Positions 1 through 5,406 of a DNA stretch of 6,547 nt are shown here, piece after piece (the stretch's first letter is position 1; each line of letters begins with the position of its first letter). The translations under genes were made by a program, and so were the position numbers. The stretch is from an uncultured Mycoplasmatota bacterium (GTDB taxonomy: Bacteria; Bacillota_I; Bacilli_A; RF39; UBA660), in contig CAMUBM010000044.1 in NCBI GenBank assembly GCA_947087145.1, positions 1-6,547 of the forward strand, read 5' to 3'. Under the pieces are notes generated by a model. That model ran no database searches. It saw only the letters and a list, made by a program, of their open reading frames with translations, and was not told where the DNA came from.

Positions 1-311
1 ATTTGTAATTTTCGATTGTTATTGATAAATGATTTTGCTATATTTTGCTCTCGTTCGTTTAGACCATTATAGATAAATAACTCTGAACGACTATGTTCTT
101 TGATTTGTTTTTCAGTTAAGTTGTAATTTTCTGTTTCTGCTCCTTCTGGATAAATACTGGATGTGTTTCCATTGGTGTAGAGTTGCTCTGTGATAAAACT
201 GATAGGATAGATAGTTGTTTTTACGTTCAGTCCAGTGTTTTTTTCTCCACTACATGCTGTTGTTATTAGAAAAATACAGCAACATAAAAGTAATTTTGTT
301 ATTTTTTTCAT
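1..311 (-). CDS. ZnuA/AdcA-like metal ABC transporter substrate-binding lipoprotein (N-terminal part, cut by window edge)
   Basis: Seen: 103 codons from an ATG at 311, running off the left edge. Residues 1-20 are a lipoprotein signal peptide: MKK start, hydrophobic stretch with three Cys, then the lipobox-like ITTAC with Cys20 as the probable lipidated residue. The mature part reads like the start of the cluster 9 (zinc/manganese) solute-binding family: a beta strand VKTTIYPISFITEQL, then IYPEGAETENYNLTEKQI, then SELFIYNGLNERE, matching the family order of PxG-x-PHxYEP, xxDIxxxxxADLxxYNG and E. The protein would sit on the outer membrane face and deliver metal to an ABC permease; no permease or ATPase gene is visible. 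Odd: where the family has its first metal-ligand His (PHxYE) this one has Glu (ETENY). It starts one base after yidD stops. The family call is fairly firm; the metal and even transport activity are unproven. Confidence 0.72.
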   Translation of the reverse strand, partial: MKKITKLLLCCCIFLITTACSGEKNTGLNVKTTIYPISFITEQLYTNGNTSSIYPEGAETENYNLTEKQIKEHSRSELFIYNGLNEREQNIAKSFINNNRKLQ

Positions 312-312
312 A

Positions 313-531
313 CTAATCTCCTTTTTCTGGGACAGGGTCATAACCAAATTCTCCTTTGGGATGGCATTTTTTTAACCTTTTAAGCCCCAGTTTTATTCCT
401 TTTTTTATTCCAAATTTTTCTATTGCTTCTATCATATATTCGCTGCAAGTAGGGTAAAAACGACAGAGTTTATGGGATGCAAATGGTATGACTTGGTAGC
501 AACGAATGATGAAAATAATTCCTTTTTTCAT
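313..531 (-). CDS. yidD: YidD family membrane protein insertion efficiency factor
   Basis: A 72-residue protein, normal length for the family. It carries the full YidD signature: CRFYPTCSEY at 23-32, EAIEKFG at 35-41, RLKKCHP at 52-58 and GYDPVP at 63-68, with the conserved Cys residues 23, 29 and 56. YidD is a small, amphipathic inner-membrane-associated protein thought to help YidC/Sec insert membrane proteins; its exact mechanism is not settled. In most bacteria it sits in the rpmH-rnpA-yidD-yidC cluster. Here it is first in a minus-strand pair with a ZnuA-like lipoprotein gene and divergent from rnc, so it has moved from its usual place. The start is ATG at 531; the upstream Shine-Dalgarno match (GGTG about 9 nt before it) is weak, and the predicted leader is only about 13 nt. 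The family call is secure. Confidence 0.95.
   Translation of the reverse strand: MKKGIIFIIRCYQVIPFASHKLCRFYPTCSEYMIEAIEKFGIKKGIKLGLKRLKKCHPKGEFGYDPVPEKGD
318..324 (-). promoter_or_regulatory. Ribosome binding site of the ZnuA-like gene, inside the end of yidD
   Basis: On the minus strand AAAGGAG lies 6 nt before the ATG at 311. It falls within the last codons of yidD, so ribosomes finishing yidD stop on top of this site. This fixes the lipoprotein start and supports translational coupling. Confidence 0.75.
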
Positions 532-550
532 TTAGGGTTTCACCATATTC

Positions 551-581
551 ATTTTACTACACAATCTTTACAAAGTAAAAT
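551..581. promoter_or_regulatory. Symmetric bidirectional promoter between yidD and rnc
   Basis: ATTTTACT (551-558) and AGTAAAAT (574-581) are a perfect 8-bp inverted repeat with a 15-bp gap. Plus strand: -35 TTTACT at 553-558, 17-bp spacer, -10 TAAAAT at 576-581, start expected near 588, facing rnc-smc. Minus strand: -35 TTTACT at 574-579, 17-bp spacer, -10 TAAAAT at 551-556, start expected near 544, facing yidD. Each hexamer matches the sigma-A consensus at 4 or 5 of 6 positions. An inner repeat TTTAC-AAA-GTAAA occupies 567-579. The symmetry is observed; promoter activity is inferred. It could also be an operator for a dimeric regulator. Confidence 0.55.
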
Positions 582-600
582 AGGTTTTTTTAAAAATTCA

Positions 601-609
601 TGGTATAAT
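601..609 (+). promoter_or_regulatory. Extended -10 promoter for rnc-smc
   Basis: The sequence TGGTATAAT is a perfect extended -10 (TGnTATAAT). No good -35 lies 17 bp upstream (TAGGTT at 581-586), as is common when the TG extension is present. Transcription would start near 616, leaving a leader of about 20 nt that includes the rnc ribosome site. It may work beside, or instead of, the plus-strand promoter at 553-581. Confidence 0.6.
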
Positions 610-623
610 GGTTTAGAAAACTT

Positions 624-628
624 GGAGG
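624..628 (+). promoter_or_regulatory. Ribosome binding site that fixes the rnc start
   Basis: GGAGG, 8 nt before the ATG at 637. The frame stays open upstream to an ATG at 472, but that start has no comparable site, would overlap yidD on the other strand, and would add about 55 residues not found in RNase III. The ATG at 637 is therefore the start. Confidence 0.85.
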
Positions 629-636
629 CAAGTCAT

Positions 637-1287
637 ATGAAAGAAAAGTTAGGAAACTTAGGAATTGTTATAAAAGATGAAAAATTATTAGAGACTGCTC
701 TTACGCATAGTTCGTATTCAAACGAGCATGGAACTGAAAACTATGAACGTTTGGAATTTTTAGGAGATGCGGTTTTACAACTTGTGTCGAGTGAGTATTT
801 TTATTTGCATACTTCTTATAATGAAGGGGAAATGAGTAAGATACGGGCAAGTTATGTTTGTGAAGAGGCACTTGCTAAGTATGCCGAAGATTTGGAACTT
901 TCTAATTATATTCGTGTAGGACATGGACAGGAAAAAGATATCAATCATACGATAATTGCCGATGTATTTGAAAGTCTTTTGGCGGTCATTTATTTGGAAA
1001 ATGGTTTGGAAGTCGTAAAGAAGTTTATTTTAGATTGTATGGTTCCTTATATAGAGCATAATGTCAAGTTTATTTATGATTACAAGTCTTTGTTGCAAGA
1101 ACTTGTGCAGACGGATAAAAAAAGTTTAGAGTATGTGCTTTTAAATGAAGAAGGGCCTGCTCATAAGCGGGTGTTTACAGTAGAAGTTCGTATTGAGGGA
1201 CTTGTGTATGGTAGAGGGGTTGGAAATAGTAAAAAGGAAGCCGAACAAAATGCTGCTAAAGATGCTTATCAAAAAAGAAGTAGATAG
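637..1287 (+). CDS. rnc: Ribonuclease III
   Basis: A 216-residue protein, slightly shorter than the usual 225-250. It cleaves double-stranded RNA with a two-metal mechanism, processing rRNA precursors and regulating mRNAs and antisense duplexes; it acts as a cytoplasmic dimer. Seen: the RNase III signature ERLEFLGDAVL at 37-47, containing acidic residues Glu40 and Asp44; the second acidic pair in ADVFESLL, Asp109 and Glu112; and a C-terminal double-stranded RNA-binding domain at about 147-213, with the GPAHKRVF loop (173-180) and the basic SKKEAEQNAA helix (198-207). The helix around Glu112 reads FESLLAVIYL rather than the common FEALIGAIYL, a mild change. It is followed after 15 bp by smc, whose ribosome site overlaps the rnc stop codon, as in the rnc-smc operons of many Bacillota. 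Catalytic residues are intact, so activity is expected. Confidence 0.97.
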   Translation: MKEKLGNLGIVIKDEKLLETALTHSSYSNEHGTENYERLEFLGDAVLQLVSSEYFYLHTSYNEGEMSKIRASYVCEEALAKYAEDLELSNYIRVGHGQEKDINHTIIADVFESLLAVIYLENGLEVVKKFILDCMVPYIEHNVKFIYDYKSLLQELVQTDKKSLEYVLLNEEGPAHKRVFTVEVRIEGLVYGRGVGNSKKEAEQNAAKDAYQKRSR

Positions 1288-1302
1288 AGAGGATGGTTTA
1301 CG

Positions 1303-4245
1303 ATGTATTTGAAATGTATACGTGCCAATGGTTTTAAGTCATTTGCAGATAAGACAAATATAACTCTTGAAAATAACATTACTTGTGTTGTGGGTCCGAA
1401 TGGAAGTGGAAAATCCAATATCGTTGATGCCGTGCGTTGGGTTTTAGGAGAGCAGTCAGTGAAATCATTACGAGGGACTAATGCTATGGTGGATGTTATT
1501 TTTGCTGGTTCGAAATCTAGAAAGGGTGCTACTCGTGCCGAGGTTGCTTTGGAATTTTGTAATAGTGATCATTATTTAAAAAGTGAATTTACGGAGATAG
1601 AAGTAAAACGAGTTTTGTATGGGACAGGAGAAAGTGAGTATTTTATCAATGGCTCTCGAGTGCGTCTTAAAGATATCACGGATTTGTTTTTGGATACGGG
1701 AGCAGGACTTGATTCTTTTAATATTATTAGTCAAGGAAGTATTGAAAGCGTTGTTACGAGTAAGCCACAGGAACGAAGAGTCATTTTTGAAGAAGCTGCA
1801 GGTGTTTTAAAGTATAAAAAACGCAAAGAAGAAAGTTTAAGAAAACTTGAGAAGACGAAAGAAAATATGGAAAAAGTTCGTCTTATTGTGGACGAATTAG
1901 AAGTGACAATCGGTCCTTTAAAGGAACAAAGTGAAAATGCAAAAAAGTATTTGGAGTTGAAAGAAGAACTTAAAAATATTGAAATTGCTACGATTACAGG
2001 AGAAATTACTACTATTCATGAAGATTATACGAAGTTGAATAAAGAAATTGAAGTACTAAATAAACAAATGATGGAAGAAGATACCGCTTCTAGTGATGAT
2101 GCTTCTTCTTTGGAAACTTTGAAACTGAAAAATGTACGTTTGGAAGAGAAAATTAGTGAAGCTAATCAAAAATTAATTCAGGTAACCAGTCAATTTGTTA
2201 ATTTACAAAACGAGAAAATGATGTATACAGAACGAAAGAAATATGCTGGAGATGCAAAAGAAGTTTCTAATAATATTGTTTCTTTAAAAGAAGAGATTTT
2301 GTCTTTTGATCAAGCCATTTGTGTTTTGGATACAGAAATAACTCATTTAAAAGAAACTTTAAAGGAAGTTGAGCATAATCTTAGGGAAGTCAATGAGAAG
2401 AATAGTTTTTCTAAGTTGAAACGTAATTCTTTGCATAGTAAGTTTCAAAATAATTTAAGAGATTTGTATGAACTTAAAAGTAAACAAGAAATTTTAGAAA
2501 GTCATATTGCTAATGATACGAAAATGCCAGTTTCTGTTAAAAATGTTTTAAATCATGTACGTTTGAAGGGTATTCATAGTACTATTGGGAAACTGCTTAC
2601 GATACCGGATGAATATGTAGCAGCATTGGATGTTGCAATGGGTGCGAGTGTTCATTTTGTAGTGGTAGAAAATGAAAATTCTGCTAAGGAAGCGATTTCT
2701 TTTTTAAAAGAAAACAAATTAGGAAGAGCAACTTTTTTTCCTTTGTCTGTTATAAAAGGAAGAAGTTTACCTGGGGAAATTATTAAAAAAGCAAAGGGTG
2801 TAACTGGTTTTATTGGGGTTGCTTCTGAACTTGTTTCTTATGATTCAAAATACAAAGAAGTTATGGAAAACCAACTTGGAAATGTTTTAGTAGTTTCTAA
2901 TATTGACGTTTTAAACCAATTAGGGAAGCTTTTAGAGTATAAGTATCGCATTGTTAGTTTGGATGGAGAAATTATGCATGCAGGTGGTTCTTTAACGGGT
3001 GGTACACTTAAAAATGACAATAGTGTTTTGAAAGACAAAATAACTTTGGAAACTACAAGAAAAGAAATTGTAAATAAAAATAATGAAAATGCAAAATTGC
3101 AAGAAGAAATGAAAGGATTTGAAAGCGATTTAGAAACTTTGCAAGAAAACGAAGAACAATTAAATCGAAAAGTCATTCAATTAGAGGAAAGTATAAGAGA
3201 AAGAAGCACACTTTTGGAAAGTAAAAAACAAAAACAGATGGAACTTTCTAAAGAGTTAGAGGGTTCGATGGCTTTAAAAGAAGGTCATGTAGATGAGAAA
3301 TTATTAGCATTGATGGACGAAGTTTCAGAAGCAGAAACACAGAAAAATATTATGGAAGAAACTTTAAATCAATTAAAAGAAGAAAAAAGTGTTTTGGCAA
3401 GTGAAATTGACGAATTAGAGAAAAAATATCGCGAAAAGAATAGTGCTTTTAATCGTTTACAAAATGAGTTGAAAACGAAAGAAGTTGCTTTAGGTAAAAT
3501 GGATATTCGTTTGGATAATTTGTTACTTTCTTTGAATGATAATTATAATTTGACGTATGAACAAGCGAGGCTTTCTTATATTTTAGAGATGGAAAGTGAA
3601 GTGGCCAAAGCAAAAGTGGCTAGTTTAAAAAATGAAATCCATAAGTTAGGGGAAGTCAATGTTTTTTCAATTGAAGAGTATGAACGTGTGAGTACACGTT
3701 ATGAATTTTTGCTACATCAAATAGAAGATTTAGAGGCCTCTAGTAGTAATCTTTTAACGATTATAGAAGAAATGGATACGATTATGGTAGAGAAATTTAC
3801 TAAAACGTTTGCTCTCATTAGTGAAGAGTTTAAGAGTGTGTTTAAGAAACTATTTAAGGGTGGCAATGGGATGCTAAAACTTACTGACCCAGACAATATT
3901 TTAGAGACAGGAATTGAAATTATTGCTGAGCCTCCTGGAAAGAAGTTGAATTCCATTGGTTTACTTAGTGGAGGAGAAAAAACACTTACAGCCATTTCTC
4001 TTTTGTTTGCTGTTTTAAATGTGAAAACAGTTCCTTTCTGTATTTTGGATGAGGTAGAAGCGGCTTTAGACGAAGCGAATGTCGATGCGTTTGGTAAGTA
4101 TTTACAAGAGAAAAAAGAGAATAGTCAGTTTATTTTGATTACGCATAAGAAAAGAACCATGGAATACGCGGACACTTTGTATGGAATTACGATGCAAGAG
4201 TCTGGGGTTAGTAAAATTGTTAGTGTGAAGTTAGAAAATATGTAA
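1303..4245 (+). CDS. smc: Chromosome segregation protein SMC (short-armed condensin ATPase)
   Basis: SMC dimers with ScpA and ScpB extrude or tether DNA loops and help separate sister chromosomes. Domains seen: N-terminal head, about 1-168, with Walker A GPNGSGKS (31-38), Q-loop Gln144 in IISQGSIE, and the conserved FEEAAGVLKYKKRK (162-175); first coiled-coil arm, about 170-405, very rich in Glu and Lys; hinge, about 408-570, ending in GGSLTGG (561-567); second arm, about 570-780; C-terminal head with LGEVN (782-786), ABC signature LSGGEK (888-893), Walker B ILDEVEAALDEANV (914-927, catalytic Glu917) and the H-loop ITHKK. The length, 980 residues, is about 200 below the roughly 1,190 of Bacillus subtilis SMC; both arms are short while heads and hinge are complete. 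Start: ATG at 1303 with AGAGAGGA ending 9 nt upstream, partly over the rnc stop. Neighbouring ftsY is missing. Confidence 0.98.
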   Translation: MYLKCIRANGFKSFADKTNITLENNITCVVGPNGSGKSNIVDAVRWVLGEQSVKSLRGTNAMVDVIFAGSKSRKGATRAEVALEFCNSDHYLKSEFTEIEVKRVLYGTGESEYFINGSRVRLKDITDLFLDTGAGLDSFNIISQGSIESVVTSKPQERRVIFEEAAGVLKYKKRKEESLRKLEKTKENMEKVRLIVDELEVTIGPLKEQSENAKKYLELKEELKNIEIATITGEITTIHEDYTKLNKEIEVLNKQMMEEDTASSDDASSLETLKLKNVRLEEKISEANQKLIQVTSQFVNLQNEKMMYTERKKYAGDAKEVSNNIVSLKEEILSFDQAICVLDTEITHLKETLKEVEHNLREVNEKNSFSKLKRNSLHSKFQNNLRDLYELKSKQEILESHIANDTKMPVSVKNVLNHVRLKGIHSTIGKLLTIPDEYVAALDVAMGASVHFVVVENENSAKEAISFLKENKLGRATFFPLSVIKGRSLPGEIIKKAKGVTGFIGVASELVSYDSKYKEVMENQLGNVLVVSNIDVLNQLGKLLEYKYRIVSLDGEIMHAGGSLTGGTLKNDNSVLKDKITLETTRKEIVNKNNENAKLQEEMKGFESDLETLQENEEQLNRKVIQLEESIRERSTLLESKKQKQMELSKELEGSMALKEGHVDEKLLALMDEVSEAETQKNIMEETLNQLKEEKSVLASEIDELEKKYREKNSAFNRLQNELKTKEVALGKMDIRLDNLLLSLNDNYNLTYEQARLSYILEMESEVAKAKVASLKNEIHKLGEVNVFSIEEYERVSTRYEFLLHQIEDLEASSSNLLTIIEEMDTIMVEKFTKTFALISEEFKSVFKKLFKGGNGMLKLTDPDNILETGIEIIAEPPGKKLNSIGLLSGGEKTLTAISLLFAVLNVKTVPFCILDEVEAALDEANVDAFGKYLQEKKENSQFILITHKKRTMEYADTLYGITMQESGVSKIVSVKLENM

Positions 4246-4257
4246 GAGGTGTATTAG

Positions 4258-4415
4258 ATGGAGAAAGTTTTCAAATAAGGCAGAGTATTATTTATGTCAA
4301 TGAAGAACGTTGTTACTATGATTTAAATCGATTAGTAACTTATTATGATTTGGATAATAATCCAAATTACAAAAATATGAGGAAGATTTTCATAGAAGAA
4401 GAGAACGTATTATAA
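4258..4415 (+). pseudogene. Small unknown gene after smc, apparently frameshifted by one base
   Basis: Twelve bases after the smc stop, an ATG at 4258 has a fair ribosome site (AGAGGTG at 4245-4251, 6 nt away) but reads only MEKVFK before TAA at 4276. The -1 frame is open from before that point to TAA at 4413-4415, with protein-like content (YVNEERCYYDLNRLVTYY and onward), yet it has no ATG or GTG start, and its first TTG is halfway through. Adding a single A to the AAA run at 4273-4275 joins the two into a 52-residue acidic, Tyr- and Asn-rich protein. No family recognised. It may be a recently broken gene, a sequencing or assembly indel, or a real frameshifted gene; the site AAA TAA is not a classical slippery heptamer. 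It would be the third gene of the rnc-smc operon. Confidence 0.5.
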
Positions 4416-4425
4416 ATTGAAAAAG

Positions 4426-4453
4426 AAAAAATGCAATTTGTTTTGCATTTTTT
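4426..4453. terminator. Bidirectional intrinsic terminator between the smc operon and def
   Basis: ATGCAA (4431-4436) pairs with TTGCAT (4443-4448) around a 6-nt loop, and AAAAA (4426-4430) pairs with TTTTT (4449-4453), for 11 bp in all. T-rich flanks occur on both strands (TTTTTTATATTT on plus; TTTTTCTTTTTC on minus), so it can serve both convergent units. The last two bases of the hairpin belong to the def stop codon. Confidence 0.8.
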
Positions 4454-5027
4454 ATATTTCTCGCATTTTATTTGCGTTTTTATAAGGATTTTTAGGGTCA
4501 ATTTTGTCTGTAAATAGAATGCCGTTTAGATGGTCTATTTCATGTTGAAAGGCAACAGATAAGTCTTCTCTTACTCGAATAGTAAAAGGTTTTCCCTCTA
4601 TATCGTAAGCATTGATGGTCATTCTGGCATTTCTTGGGACTATGCCTTCAGTTTCTCGATTGATACTTAAGCAGCCTTCGCCTTCACCGACATAAATTAG
4701 TTCTTCACTTTTGCTTACTATTTCGGGGTTGATAATGGTATAACTTTGAAAAGAGCCTGGTTCTACTTCGTCAACAACAACAAAAATTCGTTTTGGAACA
4801 CCTATTTGCACATAGGAAAGACCCATGCCTGCTCGTAAGTCGTATTTTTCTCGGTATTCGTCGATTTGGCTCATTTTTAAATAAGTAATCATGTTTTCTA
4901 TATTTTTTTTGTCTTCGTCTGGTAAGGGGAACTGTACTTCTTCACTTATTTTTCTTAGTATTTTTTCTTTTTCGTCTAAAATGGTTATATTGGGTAAATT
5001 CACTCTAAAATCCCTTTCTTTCGACAT
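4452..5027 (-). CDS. def: Peptide deformylase (type 2)
   Basis: Removes the formyl group from the starting methionine of new proteins at the ribosome, using a metal ion (usually iron). 191 residues from the ATG at 5027. Seen: motif 1 GMGLSYVQIG (67-76), motif 2 EGCLS (117-121) with metal ligand Cys119, and motif 3 QHEIDH (161-166) with metal ligands His162 and His166 and catalytic Glu163. The insertion DLRAGMGL and the length resemble the Gram-positive type 2 enzymes. Odd: motif 1 is normally GLAAPQ; here it is GLSYVQ, with Gln74 kept. Start is uncertain: the ATG at 5027 has no ribosome site, while GTG at 5003 has AAAGGG 8 nt upstream and would give 183 residues, near the roughly 184 of Bacillus homologues. 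The longer form is reported, but the GTG is at least as likely. It follows the YjcZ-like gene but is separated from it by a terminator. Confidence 0.96.
   Translation of the reverse strand: MSKERDFRVNLPNITILDEKEKILRKISEEVQFPLPDEDKKNIENMITYLKMSQIDEYREKYDLRAGMGLSYVQIGVPKRIFVVVDEVEPGSFQSYTIINPEIVSKSEELIYVGEGEGCLSINRETEGIVPRNARMTINAYDIEGKPFTIRVREDLSVAFQHEIDHLNGILFTDKIDPKNPYKNANKMREI
5012..5017 (-). promoter_or_regulatory. Candidate ribosome binding site for an internal GTG start of def
   Basis: AAAGGG on the minus strand lies 8 nt before GTG at 5003. The upstream ATG at 5027 lacks such a site. If translation starts here, def is 183 residues long and begins close to where Bacillus type 2 deformylases begin. 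Confidence 0.45.
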
Positions 5028-5034
5028 TTAATGT

Positions 5035-5040
5035 ATCATA
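5035..5040 (-). promoter_or_regulatory. Possible -10 element for def
   Basis: TATGAT on the minus strand, just after the terminator of the upstream gene. Transcription would begin near 5028, making the ATG at 5027 leaderless but giving the GTG at 5003 a 25-nt leader with a ribosome site. No convincing -35 is present, so this is weak. Confidence 0.3.
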
Positions 5041-5045
5041 AAATC

Positions 5046-5072
5046 AAAAAAAAAGGAAGTCTTAAACTTCCT
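5046..5072 (-). terminator. Intrinsic terminator of the YjcZ-like gene
   Basis: On the minus strand AGGAAGT (5072-5066), a 5-nt loop and ACTTCCT (5060-5054) form a perfect 7-bp stem, with a run of nine T from 5054 to 5046 that overlaps the last stem base. The hairpin begins inside the TAG stop codon (5073-5071) of the YjcZ-like gene. It insulates def from that gene, at least in part. Confidence 0.88.
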
Positions 5073-5271
5073 AGTTGTTGTAATTGTTGTTGCCCCAGTT
5101 CCATCCAGCACCAATGATGATGATAAGAAGGATAAATAGGACAATCCATATTGCTCCACCTATACCATAACCAGAAGTGTATCCGGCATAACTCGTTTGA
5201 GGGCAACAAGGAGAAGCATATCCGCCACCATAACCTGCATTATAATAGCCGTTATTTCCGTAATAATACAT
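5071..5271 (-). CDS. YjcZ-like tiny membrane protein with Gly/Tyr-rich head
   Basis: A 66-residue protein. Residues 1-37 are rich in Tyr, Gly, Asn and Ser, with repeated YG, YN and GYG units and a CCP pair (Cys22, Cys23). Residues 38-56 are one membrane span, IGGAIWIVLFILLIIIIGA, followed by a short GWNWGNNNYNN tail. The span matches the core of the YjcZ family (tiny bacillary membrane proteins, typically GFALIVVLFILLIIVGA), some of whose members are made during sporulation or sit in spores. Function in the family is unknown. The start is certain: AAAGGAGG (5287-5280) stands 8 nt before the ATG, the best ribosome site in the window, which suggests high expression. A TATACT at 5301-5296 may be its -10, without a clear -35. 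It is a single-gene unit ending in its own terminator. The family call rests on the span alone, since low-complexity heads are not diagnostic. Confidence 0.75.
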   Translation of the reverse strand: MYYYGNNGYYNAGYGGGYASPCCPQTSYAGYTSGYGIGGAIWIVLFILLIIIIGAGWNWGNNNYNN

Positions 5272-5375
5272 ATATTATACCTCCTTTATGTATCTAGTAT
5301 AGTGTACTCGTTTGACAAAAATTTGCTACTTTAAAATACCTAGATTTAAAAAAATTTTTGTTTGTTTCATTTTTA

Positions 5376-5384
5376 TGTTATGAT
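5376..5384 (+). promoter_or_regulatory. Extended -10 promoter for ftsW, with upstream A/T tract
   Basis: TGTTATGAT fits the extended -10 pattern TGnTATAAT with one mismatch. The -35 at a 17-bp spacer is poor (TTTTGT at 5356-5361). Immediately upstream, 5347-5359 is an unbroken A tract followed by a T tract, possibly a curved or UP-like element. Transcription would start near 5391, with AGGGTGA (5396-5402) as the ribosome site before the ATG at 5407. Confidence 0.5.
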
Positions 5385-5406
5385 TAGAGAAGAATAGGGT
5401 GAACAT

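Noticed and set aside
472..636. Upstream extension of rnc by 55 codons to an ATG at 472
   Set aside because: It overlaps yidD and the divergent promoter region, lacks a ribosome site, and has no RNase III similarity; GGAGG marks the ATG at 637.
532..636. Zur, AdcR, MntR or PerR operator controlling the metal-binding gene
   Set aside because: The inverted repeats present do not match the known consensus sites of these regulators.
1619..1810. Short plus-strand open frame inside smc
   Set aside because: Out-of-frame shadow over the highly conserved Q-loop region of SMC.
2838..3176. Minus-strand open frame inside smc
   Set aside because: Ser/Phe/Leu-rich mirror of the coiled-coil coding strand; no ribosome site or family.
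3717..3995. Minus-strand open frame inside smc
   Set aside because: Antisense shadow of the conserved C-terminal head region of smc; no independent coding evidence.
4270..4278. Programmed -1 frameshift site in the small gene after smc
   Set aside because: TTC AAA TAA does not form an X XXY YYZ slippery heptamer; a lost base is the simpler reading.
5291..5318. TTGTCA-N16-TAGATA promoter for the YjcZ-like gene on the minus strand
   Set aside because: Its transcript would start within or after the strong ribosome site at 5280-5287; TATACT at 5296-5301 is better placed but has no matching -35. Left undecided.
5312..5337. TTGACA (5312-5317) with TAAAAT (5332-5337) as a second ftsW promoter
   Set aside because: The -35 is perfect but the spacer is only 14 bp, and no better -10 lies at 16-18 bp. 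The extended -10 at 5376-5384 fits better.
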